Shown here: positions 1 to 7,557 of the stretch, in pieces
Layout of the letters: every line of letters begins with the position of its first letter
How positions within the stretch are numbered: the first letter of the stretch is position 1
Source: Enterobacteriaceae bacterium UBA3516
Lineage (GTDB): Bacteria; Pseudomonadota; Gammaproteobacteria; Enterobacterales; Enterobacteriaceae
Assembly (NCBI GenBank): GCA_002377245.1
Contig: DFPL01000149.1
Span: forward strand, 1-20,077
Reading direction: 5' to 3'
DNA: 20,077 bases
Position numbers and translations under genes: made by a program
Notes under the pieces: model-generated
Seen by the model: only the letters and a program-made list of their open reading frames with translations
Databases searched by the model: none
Told to the model about the DNA's origin: nothing

Positions 1-331
1 CACGCGGCAGGGCAAAAACACCACATACAGGCATCCCTTATCACCCCGCCACGCCATATATTGTGTTTCTCCCCTGTCCCGTGACCCGCCGCCCAGACCT
101 GACACGGGGCGATATGATTATTTCGTGTGCATGGTACACTTCCGGAAAGTCTCATATCGCGTAAAAGTCGGATCAGGCGGGAGCGGCCATCCGATAATTT
201 AATGGCGTGGTTATATGCCTGCGTATTATCAGGAACGTTATTTTTTCGTGTGTCGGTAATGCGAAATGAAAAGACGGGCGTCAGGGCGAGATGGTTTCAG
301 GGCAGGATAATTCACATACAGGGAATAGTTG
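1..331. other. Left edge, no gene supported
   Basis: I see no convincing coding region here. The one open frame on the plus strand (about 127-342) has no clear ribosome site and a composition that does not look coding. Two 8-bp inverted arms, CGATATGA at 110-117 and TCATATCG at 152-159, flank a further short palindrome (GTGT...ACAC). Because a ResD-type recombinase gene lies downstream, this could be part of a resolution site, but I cannot recognise an rfsF core by eye. Confidence 0.4.
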
Positions 332-622
332 ATGGGTTATGAGGAACTGGTAGATACCCTCATTGCTGAGGGCCATAAAGAAGTATCGCTCTGCTCAAAC
401 ACGCGTCGTACCGATGATGACGATATCCTGATTAAGGAATACCTCATCCTTGATGCAGGCGGAGATATTGTCGCAAGGAAGTTACTTCTGCCAGCTCGTT
501 ACAGCTGGTCAATGGTTGGCTGGTCAGGAGCTCCCTCCGGCAACTCGGCTCCCCTTTATATTAAGATTATTGATCTGCAAGATGCGGCAACAGCAAAAAC
601 CCACTTCTTGCTGCTGACCTGA
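332..622 (+). CDS. Hypothetical protein, 96 aa
   Basis: I do not recognise this gene. The ATG at 332 follows a CAGGGAA ribosome-binding-like stretch; a TTG directly before it is in frame but less likely. The product is a small, soluble, mildly acidic protein with an Asp run (TDDDD) near residue 27 and a more hydrophobic C-terminal third ending in LLLT. No signal peptide or membrane helix is obvious. It stands alone ahead of the resolvase region. In F the equivalent position upstream of resD holds the ccdAB toxin-antitoxin pair; neither CcdA nor CcdB sequence is seen here. Confidence 0.55.
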   Translation: MGYEELVDTLIAEGHKEVSLCSNTRRTDDDDILIKEYLILDAGGDIVARKLLLPARYSWSMVGWSGAPSGNSAPLYIKIIDLQDAATAKTHFLLLT

Positions 623-673
623 GACTATAGGGCACCGAACGGCAGGTGAAAGAACGGCAGGCGGCTCCGTGCC

Positions 674-871
674 ATGCCGGATGACGACCTATCCACTCAT
701 CACTGGTCTGACTGGCGAATGCTATCAACCGCGCGCGCACGGGTTATTGATACTGATCTGCATAATGCCCGCAGCAACCTCAGAATCATGGCTGCGCTCA
801 GCCAACTTGCCCCTGTCGCAAGCACAGTGCACACCGGGTTGTCAGATCAAGAAAAAGGTTTTTCAGTATGA
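674..871 (+). CDS. Possible small ORF coupled to resD, 65 aa
   Basis: This is a tentative call. The frame ends in an ATGA overlap with the resolvase start at 868, the usual arrangement for translational coupling, and in F the gene preceding resD is also in the same operon. The peptide has an amphipathic helix-like middle (TDLHNARSNLRIMAALSQL) but no recognisable domain. The ribosome site is weak (a GGCAGGCGG stretch 10-20 nt upstream). A second frame starting at 669 overlaps it, so coding status is uncertain. Confidence 0.3.
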   Translation: MPDDDLSTHHWSDWRMLSTARARVIDTDLHNARSNLRIMAALSQLAPVASTVHTGLSDQEKGFSV

Positions 872-1657
872 CCGGTCTTGTTCCCTTGAACCATAACTCA
901 CCGCCGGTACAACCGCCGGTGGCCATTGACTACCCGGCGGCGCTGGCGCTGCGGCAGATGGCGCTCGTCCAGGAAGAACTGCCGAAATACCTGCTGGCAC
1001 CGGAAGTCAGTGCCCTGCTCCACTACGTGCCCGACCTGCACCGCAAGATGTTGCTGGCGACATTATGGAATACCGGCGCGCGTATCAACGAAGCGCTGGC
1101 ACCGACAAGAGCAGATTTTTTGCTGAAACCGCCCTACCCGTTTGTTCAGCTAGCCACCCTCAAGCAGCGTACTGAAAAGGCGGCCCGGAGTGCCGGACGG
1201 GCGCCAGCGAACTCGGTAGCCCACCGCCTAGTGCCTATGTCCGACAGCCACTACGTCGGCCAGCTGGAGATGATGGTGGCCACGCTGAAAATTCCGCTGG
1301 AGCGCCGGGATAAACACACCGGTAAAACCGAAAAAGCGAGAATATGGCCCATCACCGATCGCACGGTCCGCACCTGGCTGGGTGAGGCCGTGGACGACGT
1401 AGCGGCTGACGGGATGACCTTCTCTATACCGGTCACGCCGCACACCTTCCGCCACTCCTACGCGATGCACATGCTTTACGCCGGCATTCCGCTGAAGGTG
1501 CTGCAAAGCCTTATGGGGCATAAAAGCATAGGTGTATACCAAAGTATTCGCGCTTGATGTCGCTGCACGTCACCGGGTCCAGTTCCACATTCCGGGTACC
1601 GACGCGGTCTCCCTGCTCCGGCAGCTTACCCCCGACGACGATCCCCTCAGTAAGTGA
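868..1657 (+). pseudogene. resD: ResD-type tyrosine recombinase, frameshifted
   Basis: The protein closely follows F ResD, the resolvase that converts plasmid multimers to monomers. It keeps the conserved PPVAIDYPAALALRQM opening, the first catalytic Arg in TGARINEAL, the HTFRHSY box with its HxxR, and the LMGHKSI segment. After KSI the frame breaks: it runs into a stop at 1555-1557 as GVYQSIRA. The expected tail (VYTKVFALDVAARHRVQF...) continues in the next frame from 1532 and ends at a stop at 1655-1657. The shift and the missing residues (SSTE in F ResD) both fit an 11-nt deletion just before the catalytic Tyr codon. The out-of-frame reading happens to contain a Tyr as well, four residues too close to the GHKS motif. 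I infer the enzyme is inactive, unless the deletion is a sequencing error. Confidence 0.85.
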
Positions 1658-1673
1658 CAAGGAGGCTGTCCGT

Positions 1674-2429
1674 ATGGTCATGAAACTGGTACGCAAGAAA
1701 AATCCCCGTGGAGGTCACCTCCGCTGGCTGGAAAACGAGGAAGACTCCGCAGTCAAAGCCTTTTACAGTGCCCGCAGTGCACTGAGTGCCGGAGAACTGG
1801 CACTCGCAAGTGAGGTACTGCAGGAGATGCGCCGGAAAGAGGCCTGGCTGCAGTGTGACTGCATACCCGGCGACGTGCCGGCAATGAACAGCGCAAACAT
1901 GATCAAGGACACCCGCACACTCTTTCTGGCGGGGTTCAGTCATGAACATGCCCCGTCCTGCCCGATGCACCGTCCGTTCAGCGGGGAAGACGGTGCCAAC
2001 GGTACCGGTACGCGCACCACGGCGGGCAGTAAACGCATCAATTACCGGGACTTCCTGCCCCCGGATGAATCCGGGAGCAAAATCAAAGCACCAGGGCGGC
2101 CGGATGTACAGGTTGACGATCGCACCCGGCGTACACGCCGCCCCCGTATTGCCCGTCTGCTGCTCTCTCTTATTGATGATGCTGGTCTCAACCGGCTCGC
2201 TTCCCTCCATCCCCTGCCCTCGTGTAGCATGAGAGCGTCGATCGAAGCCCTAAGTCATGTTGCCGCTGAGCAGGAATTCGCACGTGGACGCCGGCTGTCA
2301 GAGATTGTGCATTTTCAACCAGGACTGGGAGACGCCGGTAAAGAGAAGCTGATGCGTCAGCTCGAGCGGCCGGATTCGCACTGGCCTGCAGGAAAGACCC
2401 GCATGTTCTTTCAGATTTTTTATGTCTGA
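1674..2429 (+). CDS. DUF1173-like protein, N-terminal part
   Basis: A strong AAGGAGG at 1659-1665 sits 8 nt before the ATG, and the gene begins 16 nt after the ancestral resD stop, so the two probably formed an operon. The 251-residue product carries a CxC pair (C61, C63) and a downstream H-x3-C-x2-H group (H92, C96, H99), likely a zinc ribbon. Three N-terminal cysteines are the described hallmark of DUF1173, a plasmid family of unknown function and roughly 400 residues. This frame ends 8 nt inside the next gene. A run of six T at 2416-2421 precedes the stop; with five T the frame would read straight through into the next gene as ...QIFMSDQVTRD. I think this is one gene broken by a single-base insertion. 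Two coupled genes remain possible. Confidence 0.6.
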   Translation: MVMKLVRKKNPRGGHLRWLENEEDSAVKAFYSARSALSAGELALASEVLQEMRRKEAWLQCDCIPGDVPAMNSANMIKDTRTLFLAGFSHEHAPSCPMHRPFSGEDGANGTGTRTTAGSKRINYRDFLPPDESGSKIKAPGRPDVQVDDRTRRTRRPRIARLLLSLIDDAGLNRLASLHPLPSCSMRASIEALSHVAAEQEFARGRRLSEIVHFQPGLGDAGKEKLMRQLERPDSHWPAGKTRMFFQIFYV

Positions 2430-3015
2430 CCAGGTAACCCGCGACCAGGTGGTATTTCGCTGGCCGGAGGGGGAACGGACGTTTCTGCCTGAGCGGGGTG
2501 TCAGCATTAACGGCGAGGCACAGGAAGGCGCTCGCCCTCCCTACTGGGTTATTCTGGCTTTTCGCCGTGGGCCGGAGGGCACTGTCATCTGCAGCGAAGG
2601 CTATGCCCACGCCCTGTTCCGACGCGGGTGCCCGGTACCGGTCGACAGTGGACTGGAGCGTTCCACACTCGAAGGGCTTGCTATAGTAGCAGGGTGGATG
2701 GCCAGAAAAGCGGATTCACCGGTATTAAGTCTGGAAAAACCACTGTTTGATATTGAGGTGGATCTAGACGGTGAGAAAGGTTTTGTGCTGCCGGACTTTA
2801 TGGTGACGGCACTGAAAGCTGATGGGTCGCTACACACGGTTGTCATTGAGACCATGGGCTACACGGATGATGACTACTGTGCACGAAAATCAGTCCAACA
2901 TAAGGGCATGCGTCAACTGGGAAAATTGCAGACTGACCCCCCTAATTGGACCGGGCGTACTGAAACTAAATTCACGCGCCATATGTACGGCATTTTAATA
3001 AATTTGAAAGACTAG
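2422..3015 (+). CDS. DUF1173-like protein, C-terminal part
   Basis: This 197-residue frame overlaps the previous one by 8 nt and appears to be its continuation after a T-run frameshift. If translated independently it would rely on coupling, since no good ribosome site precedes the ATG at 2422. The middle has a conserved-looking block, RPPYWVILAFRRGPEGT, followed by YAHALF. Near the end, LPDF (D125) and VIETMG (E143) are arranged like the Asp and Glu of a PD-(D/E)XK nuclease fold, but the lysine position is Thr, so nuclease activity is doubtful. The function of the family is not known. It ends just before the iterons of the replicon. Confidence 0.6.
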   Translation: MSDQVTRDQVVFRWPEGERTFLPERGVSINGEAQEGARPPYWVILAFRRGPEGTVICSEGYAHALFRRGCPVPVDSGLERSTLEGLAIVAGWMARKADSPVLSLEKPLFDIEVDLDGEKGFVLPDFMVTALKADGSLHTVVIETMGYTDDDYCARKSVQHKGMRQLGKLQTDPPNWTGRTETKFTRHMYGILINLKD

Positions 3016-3036
3016 CATATAAGCACGTTTTTCTTA

Positions 3037-3366
3037 CTACAGCTTATATAAACTATAGTGAGTAAACGCAGATGCTATTTACCGTCATGCAAAATATAAG
3101 CTATAGAGAGGAGATATGTTCCTTCGAACCTGCATAACAAAAGTTAGTAAACGCCAATGTAGATATATCAAGGCTTTCACGGTTAGTGACCACCAGGGAA
3201 CCTAACAAAATCTACCTCTAATCGTTAGAATCAAATTACAGCTTATGCATAAGCTATAGAGAGTAAGTTACTCACTACAGCTTATTAATAAACTGTAGTG
3301 AGTAGATATTGGCACTGTAATGCTTAGTTTGAGCATAAGCAGAGTCGAGTACTCGTTACAGCTTAT
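3037..3366. repeat. RepFIB iterons downstream of repA
   Basis: Copies of an 11-bp core, CTACAGCTTAT or close variants, occur on the plus strand at 3037-3047, 3236-3246, 3275-3285 and 3356-3366. Inverted copies (ATAAGCTATAG or ATAAACTATAG type) lie at 3048-3058, 3096-3106, 3249-3259 and 3288-3298. Three of these form head-to-head pairs separated by 0-2 bp. The last copy abuts the repA stop. In RepFIB, repeats on both sides of repA bind RepA and set copy number and incompatibility; the match to the upstream set (4515-4611) makes that role likely here. Between the repeats (about 3107-3235) I see no gene. Confidence 0.85.
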
Positions 3367-3367
3367 G

Positions 3368-4387
3368 TCACTTTTTGTTGAACAGCTTTTCAAGGTCTTC
3401 CATCGTGATTCCCAATTTCTCCAACAACTTAAGCTTCTCAGCTAATTCAGGATCAGGAGAGGCTGGAGTTGAAGGGGGCTGATGATTTTCTTCACTGGGA
3501 TCTTTCGGTGCTTTAAGCTTTGGTCGTCGGTAATGTACGCTAAATACGACGCTACGGCCTCGCTGAAGCTCCGTGTAGTCCAGATAGCCAATTTCTTTAA
3601 GTTGTTCCATTGCGCGACGTACAGTTTGATTCTGTGAGAATACAGGGGACTTTAGACTAAGCCTGGCTCTCAGGCGTGCAAGTGAGATGGGAGCAGGATC
3701 CCGGGGCAAGCTTTCAATGAAGGTGTACAACGCCTGGGCTGATTCACGCCGCTTGAGTGCGTTAATTGCCTTAAGCTGCAAGAGCACCTTTTTATCAAAT
3801 TCATATAGTTCAAACAAACGTGGATCAGCCTGTAGCTGGACTATATCCTTCTCTGTATCGTAGTAGGCAGACTGAACAAGGTGTGTAATGTACTCTTTGG
3901 TATGTTTATCCGTAGTTCTTGAAAAGGAAATAACAGTACCAGCGATCCTCTTCAAAGACGGGCTTATACGTTCACGTAGTTTTTTTGACGATTGACTGGA
4001 AGGAATACCGCAAAGCTTTGCAAATTCAACGAAAGGCAGCTGGACCTTATCTCCGATAACCTTATGTTTAGCAAAGGAATGAATTATTCCTACCCAAGTT
4101 TTGAAATCATTATCCATATCAAGTCTTGGGCCAGTAATCTCAACCTTATCGAAACCTTCAGCTTTAGCAAGTGATAAACGAGTTAGTTCTTCTGTAGCAT
4201 CTGTTTTAGAAAGAGTGTTTTTCTTACTGTTTTTCAGTGATTTAAGGGTTGGGACAAAAACACCAAGTCTCATTAATGCTACAGGTTGGACAGTATTGTT
4301 TGCGTTTGGAGTAAGGTTGACTACTTCACCAGATGTCTTGTCCACTTCTTCAAACAACTTTTTCAGATCGAAATTTTCGTTATCCAA
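3368..4387 (-). CDS. repA: RepFIB replication initiator RepA
   Basis: The 339-residue protein matches the IncFIB RepA of F almost throughout, for example LMRLGVFVPTLKSLKNSKKN, the FAKLCGIPSSQSS segment and the SLPRDPAPISLARLRARL segment. It binds iterons at the plasmid origin to initiate replication and represses its own gene. RepA proteins of this type carry winged-helix DNA-binding domains; the QTVRRAMEQLKEIGYLDYTELQRGR segment near residue 260 fits the second one. The C-terminus is Pro-rich and then charged (residues 295-339). No ATG is available: upstream in frame a stop is reached after eight codons. The start is a TTG at 4387-4385, with GGAG (complement of 4394-4397) 6 nt before it. A weak start codon would help keep RepA scarce. 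The gene is flanked by iterons on both sides. Confidence 0.95.
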   Translation of the reverse strand: MDNENFDLKKLFEEVDKTSGEVVNLTPNANNTVQPVALMRLGVFVPTLKSLKNSKKNTLSKTDATEELTRLSLAKAEGFDKVEITGPRLDMDNDFKTWVGIIHSFAKHKVIGDKVQLPFVEFAKLCGIPSSQSSKKLRERISPSLKRIAGTVISFSRTTDKHTKEYITHLVQSAYYDTEKDIVQLQADPRLFELYEFDKKVLLQLKAINALKRRESAQALYTFIESLPRDPAPISLARLRARLSLKSPVFSQNQTVRRAMEQLKEIGYLDYTELQRGRSVVFSVHYRRPKLKAPKDPSEENHQPPSTPASPDPELAEKLKLLEKLGITMEDLEKLFNKK

Positions 4388-4475
4388 AACAGACTCCGGG
4401 TTTGTGGATCATTTGAGGAAAAGATCGTTGCTCGTGTATTGGGGCTACTTAACTGGCTGAATTAAACCAGTAAAG

Positions 4476-4484
4476 TTATCCACT
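4476..4484 (+). promoter_or_regulatory. DnaA box 1
   Basis: TTATCCACT differs from the consensus TTATNCACA only at the last base. It lies on the repA side of the iterons. Confidence 0.55.
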
Positions 4485-4514
4485 GTTTCGCTTATCGTAA
4501 CAGACAAAAACTGA

Positions 4515-4611
4515 CTATAGCTTATATATTTTACTAACTACAGTGTAGCTTTTCCGCTCTATAGCTTATCCTTTACTGACTACAGTTTATATACAACTTG
4601 CTATAGCTTAT
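4515..4611 (+). repeat. RepA iterons upstream of repA
   Basis: CTATAGCTTAT-type cores begin at 4515, 4538 (degenerate, CTACAGTGTAG), 4559, 4580 (CTACAGTTTAT) and 4601. Steps are 23, 21, 21 and 21 bp, about two helical turns, so RepA would bind along one face of the DNA. A single further copy (CTACAGTTTAT) lies apart at 4898-4908. Confidence 0.85.
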
Positions 4612-4651
4612 TGCAACACCCTTTGAGGCCAGAACTGGCGCGGGTTACAGC

Positions 4652-4712
4652 GATCGGGGATCTCTTTGGGATCTTAGTTGGATCTCCATTGGATCTTAAG
4701 TAATTGGATCTG
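4652..4712 (+). promoter_or_regulatory. Phased GATC / 13-mer-like cluster
   Basis: GATC occurs at 4652, 4659, 4670, 4681, 4692 and 4707; three successive steps are exactly 11 bp. Units of the form GGATCTnnnTTG resemble the GATCT-starting 13-mers of E. coli oriC. Likely roles are strand opening and Dam/SeqA control of re-initiation, as known for oriC and P1 oriR. This is inferred from pattern only. Confidence 0.65.
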
Positions 4713-4723
4713 GGAAGAGGATA

Positions 4724-4732
4724 AGTGGATAA
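4724..4732 (-). promoter_or_regulatory. DnaA box 2
   Basis: The minus strand reads TTATCCACT, the same 9-mer as box 1 in inverted orientation, so the two boxes bracket the iterons and GATC cluster. Confidence 0.55.
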
Positions 4733-4734
4733 AC

Positions 4735-5036
4735 AACGGACTAAATTTGGGGTTTCAGACCCTTGCCGGCAGCTCGCAACGACATTGCTATGAGCTGTAA
4801 AAAAGATATTTTGGACTTCTGTCAATTCAACCAAGCTTCAATGTAATCAATTCAGTAAATTACATGACACACACTTGTGGTTGATGAGCTTCACTTGCTA
4901 CAGTTTATACATCTTGCTTACCTATCTTCACCCTTCAAACGATTTCCAACGTACAACCAACTCCGAGTCAGTAATATCCCTGTTCATTTAAAACTCATAA
5001 GTTAACAGCGTCGAACTGATTATTTTTTGTGCTCTA
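4735..5036. other. Spacer between origin and sop operon
   Basis: No gene is supported here. It is AT-rich and contains one isolated iteron core at 4898-4908. The minus-strand frame that could be drawn at its left part overlaps the iterons and has no ribosome site. Confidence 0.5.
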
Positions 5037-5114
5037 CTTTGCAAATTTCAAGTCACTTTGCAATTTCCTTGTTGCTTTGCAAAATTTTTCAAGATTTAAT
5101 GCATTCATGCAAAG
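5037..5114 (+). promoter_or_regulatory. sopAB operator (SopA boxes)
   Basis: CTTTGCAA is repeated at 5037-5044, 5056-5063 and 5075-5082, each step 19 bp, with one inverted copy of the CTTTGC core at 5109-5114. CTTTGC is the known SopA-binding hexamer in the F sopAB promoter, so SopA (helped by SopB) is expected to repress the operon here. The ribosome site AAGGA at 5121-5125 follows directly. Confidence 0.85.
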
Positions 5115-5132
5115 TTAAGAAAGGACTTTAAA

Positions 5133-6299
5133 ATGGGACTAATGGAAACCTTAGACCAGTGCATCACCGCTGGACATGAAATGACACGGGCAATCGCTGT
5201 AGCTCAGTTTAATGACGATAGTCCGGAAGCAAGAAAAATTACAAGGCGTTGGAGAATTGGAGAAGCTGCTGACCTGGTCGGTGTATCTTCACAAGCCATA
5301 CGTGACGCCGAGAAAGCAGGTCGCCTGCCTCACCCTGATCTTGAAACTCGTGGGCGTGTCGAACAGCGTGCTGGATATACAATTGAACAAATTAACCATA
5401 TGCGCGATGTTTTTAATACAAGACTTCGTCGACCGAAAGACTCATTCCCGCCAGTTATTGGAGTAGCTGCTCATAAAGGAGGAGTCTATAAAACCTCAGT
5501 ATCAGTTCATTTAGCTCAAGATTTAGCTCTGAAAGGTCTGCGTGTACTCCTTGTAGAAGGTAATGATCCACAAGGTACTGCCTCTATGTACCATGGCTGG
5601 GTTCCTGATCTTCATATACGTGCTGAAGATACACTGCTACCCTTCTATCTTGGCGAACGTGATGAAGCAAGTTACGCAATTAAACCTACCTGCTGGCCTG
5701 GCCTTGATATCATTCCATCTTGCCTTGCGTTACATCGTATTGAAACTGAATTAATGAGCCGCTTCGATGATGGAAAATTACCTACCAATCCTCATATGAT
5801 GCTAAGGCTGGCGATCGAAACAGTCGGTCATGACTACGATGTAGTTGTTATAGATAGTGCTCCGAACTTAGGTATAGGCACAATTAATGTTGTATGTGCG
5901 GCAGACGTATTGATTGTACCTACGCCAGCTGAATTATTCGATTATACATCTGCACTTCAGTTTTTTGACATGCTCAGAGATCTGCTTAAAAACGTCGATT
6001 TACAGGGGTTTGAACCTGACGTCAGAATTCTTTTAACAAAATATAGCAACAACAATGGTTCTCAATCACCCTGGATGGAAGAGCAGATTCGCGATGCATG
6101 GGGTGGCATGGTATTGAAAAATGTTGTTCGCGAAACTGACGAGGTCGGTAAAGGTCAAATTCGTATGCGTACTGTCTTTGAACAAGCTATCGATCAGCGT
6201 TCATCTACAGGGGCATGGCGAAATGCCTTGGCGATATGGGAACCTGTATGTAATGAGATTTTTGACCGATTGATTAAGCCTCGTTGGGAGATTAGATGA
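5133..6299 (+). CDS. sopA: SopA, partition ATPase (ParA type Ia)
   Basis: The 388-residue protein is near-identical in pattern to F SopA. An N-terminal winged/MerR-like DNA-binding part (WRIGEAADLVGVSSQAIRD, about residues 37-56) precedes a ParA ATPase with a deviant Walker A, KGGVYKT, with signature lysine K115 and catalytic lysine K120, and a Walker B region VVVIDSAPNLG. SopA forms ATP-dependent patterns on the nucleoid that move SopB-sopC complexes to opposite cell halves, and in its ADP form it represses its own operon through CTTTGC boxes. The ATG at 5133 is set 7 nt after AAGGA. The gene overlaps the start of sopB. Confidence 0.97.
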   Translation: MGLMETLDQCITAGHEMTRAIAVAQFNDDSPEARKITRRWRIGEAADLVGVSSQAIRDAEKAGRLPHPDLETRGRVEQRAGYTIEQINHMRDVFNTRLRRPKDSFPPVIGVAAHKGGVYKTSVSVHLAQDLALKGLRVLLVEGNDPQGTASMYHGWVPDLHIRAEDTLLPFYLGERDEASYAIKPTCWPGLDIIPSCLALHRIETELMSRFDDGKLPTNPHMMLRLAIETVGHDYDVVVIDSAPNLGIGTINVVCAADVLIVPTPAELFDYTSALQFFDMLRDLLKNVDLQGFEPDVRILLTKYSNNNGSQSPWMEEQIRDAWGGMVLKNVVRETDEVGKGQIRMRTVFEQAIDQRSSTGAWRNALAIWEPVCNEIFDRLIKPRWEIR

Positions 6300-7267
6300 T
6301 GAAACGCGCGCCAATTATTCCCAAAGCTGCTTTAGCAACTTCACATCCCTCCCCTAATGATGTACCTGCAGCTCCAATGGTTGATTCGCTTATTGCAAGA
6401 GTAGGTGCGATGGCCAAAGGTAATATCATTTCAATTCCTGTATGCGGTAAAGACGTAAAATTTACGCTTGAAACTATCGCTGCAGCTTCAATAGAAAAGT
6501 CTACACAGGTATGGGCTGGAAACGAGCGTGATCAGGAATTATTAACTGAAGATGCGCTTGATGATTTGATCCCCTCTTTTTTAATTGGAGGGCAACAAAC
6601 TCCAGCATTTGGACGTAGGAATGAAAATGGTATTGAAGTTGCTGATGGCAGCAGACGTCGTAAAGCAGCCATTATAACGAACACTGATTATCGTATTCTC
6701 GTTGGTGAGCTCAATGATGAGCAGATGGATACGCTAAGTAAATTAGGAAATGACTACAGGCCAACCAGTGCTTTTGAGCGTGGCAAACGTTATCAGAATC
6801 GGCTTATAGCTCAATTTGATGGAAACATTTCAGCACTTGCGGAAGCTGAAAATATCTCAAGAAAGATCATAAGCCGTTGTATAGCTACAGCGAAGCTACC
6901 AAAGGAAGTCGTGGCCCTATTCCCTCACCCTGGCGAGCTGTCCGCACGCTCAGGAGAATCACTTTTTAAAAGCTTTGAGGGAAAAGAAGAGCTGCTTTTG
7001 AATATCACAACTGTACTATCCGAGAAGAAAAAAGCAGGATTATTGTTGGAATCTGAAGATATCCTTCAATCATTCTTAGACGCATTGAAAGACAGAAAAG
7101 AGTCAATTAATCACTCTGTGGTTAGACGCCAATTTGCGCCAGGTGCCAGTGCTCAATATAAAGGTAATAAAGTTACCTTCAATTTAGATCGGGCTAAACT
7201 TCCCGCACACTGTATTGAGCAAATTGAAAATTTGCTCAATTCTCTGAGTTCTAAGCATTCTCATTAA
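6299..7267 (+). CDS. sopB: SopB, centromere-binding protein (ParB)
   Basis: The 322-residue protein follows F SopB: MKRAPIIPK opening, GNERDQELLTEDALDDLIPSFL, the ParB-box ADGSRRRKAA, a helix-turn-helix region around NISALAEAENISRKIISRC, and a C-terminal dimerisation domain (FAPGASAQYKGNKVTFNLDR). It binds the sopC palindromes, spreads along flanking DNA as a CTP-dependent clamp (family knowledge), and stimulates SopA ATPase. Two ATGs are possible, 6296 and 6299; I chose 6299 because F SopB starts MKRAP and GGGAG is then 8 nt upstream. Either start overlaps the sopA stop, so translation is coupled. Confidence 0.96.
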   Translation: MKRAPIIPKAALATSHPSPNDVPAAPMVDSLIARVGAMAKGNIISIPVCGKDVKFTLETIAAASIEKSTQVWAGNERDQELLTEDALDDLIPSFLIGGQQTPAFGRRNENGIEVADGSRRRKAAIITNTDYRILVGELNDEQMDTLSKLGNDYRPTSAFERGKRYQNRLIAQFDGNISALAEAENISRKIISRCIATAKLPKEVVALFPHPGELSARSGESLFKSFEGKEELLLNITTVLSEKKKAGLLLESEDILQSFLDALKDRKESINHSVVRRQFAPGASAQYKGNKVTFNLDRAKLPAHCIEQIENLLNSLSSKHSH

Positions 7268-7314
7268 ATTTGTTAGCTTTGTTCTTTACCGGATAATTAT
7301 CCCTAATCGCATAC

Positions 7315-7460
7315 TCAGCCCACGGTTCCAATTACTCAACTGGGACCGTGGTCCCAACCACCTATCTGGGACCGTGGTCCCAATCACCCATCTGAGACCG
7401 TGGTCCCAATCACCCATCTGGGACCGTGGTCCCAATCAGCCATCTGTGAACCTAAATCAA
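7315..7460 (+). repeat. sopC: sopC centromere, 26-bp array
   Basis: The 16-bp palindrome TGGGACCGTGGTCCCA occurs at 7341-7356, 7367-7382, 7393-7408 (one change, TGAGACC) and 7419-7434, on an exact 26-bp period with linkers like ATCACCCATC. The core is the known SopB target (F has the equivalent palindrome within 43-bp repeats, twelve times). Degenerate units in the same phase can be seen at 7315-7330 and 7445-7460, so the array was probably longer. Position straight after sopB fits a cis-acting centromere. Confidence 0.92.
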
Positions 7461-7557
7461 AGTTCTTACTAGTATAAATTCCCTTTAATTGTTCTTTATT
7501 GCCATAAAAATATGAATACAGTGGCGTTGCGAGAATATTTTAAATTTGACGCACTGG

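Larger units (their letters stand above)
4476..4732. other. oriV: RepFIB-type replication origin
   Basis: Upstream of repA this segment holds all the usual parts of an iteron origin in order: a DnaA-box-like TTATCCACT at 4476-4484, a 21-bp-spaced iteron array (4515-4611), a cluster of six GATC sites with oriC-13-mer-like sequence (4652-4712), and a second DnaA-box-like copy, inverted, at 4724-4732. RepA would bind the iterons and DnaA the two boxes, with strand opening in the GATC/AT-rich part. The exact start point of replication cannot be read from sequence alone. Confidence 0.75.

Noticed and set aside
127..342. Open frame of 71 codons on the plus strand
   Set aside because: No ribosome site, unusual composition and overlap with the better-supported gene at 332.
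868..1557. ResD as a functional shorter recombinase using the Tyr in GVYQ
   Set aside because: The Tyr would lie four residues too near the GHKS motif, and the conserved tail is lost.
1554..1673. Upstream extension of the DUF1173-like frame
   Set aside because: It runs through the ancestral resD tail in another frame; the strong AAGGAGG and ATG at 1674 are the real start.
1647..2610. Long minus-strand open frames
   Set aside because: They are GC-driven shadows of the plus-strand DUF1173-like genes, without ribosome sites.
3037..3366. CRISPR-like array
   Set aside because: The repeats are short, partly inverted and irregularly spaced, match RepA iterons, and no cas genes are near.
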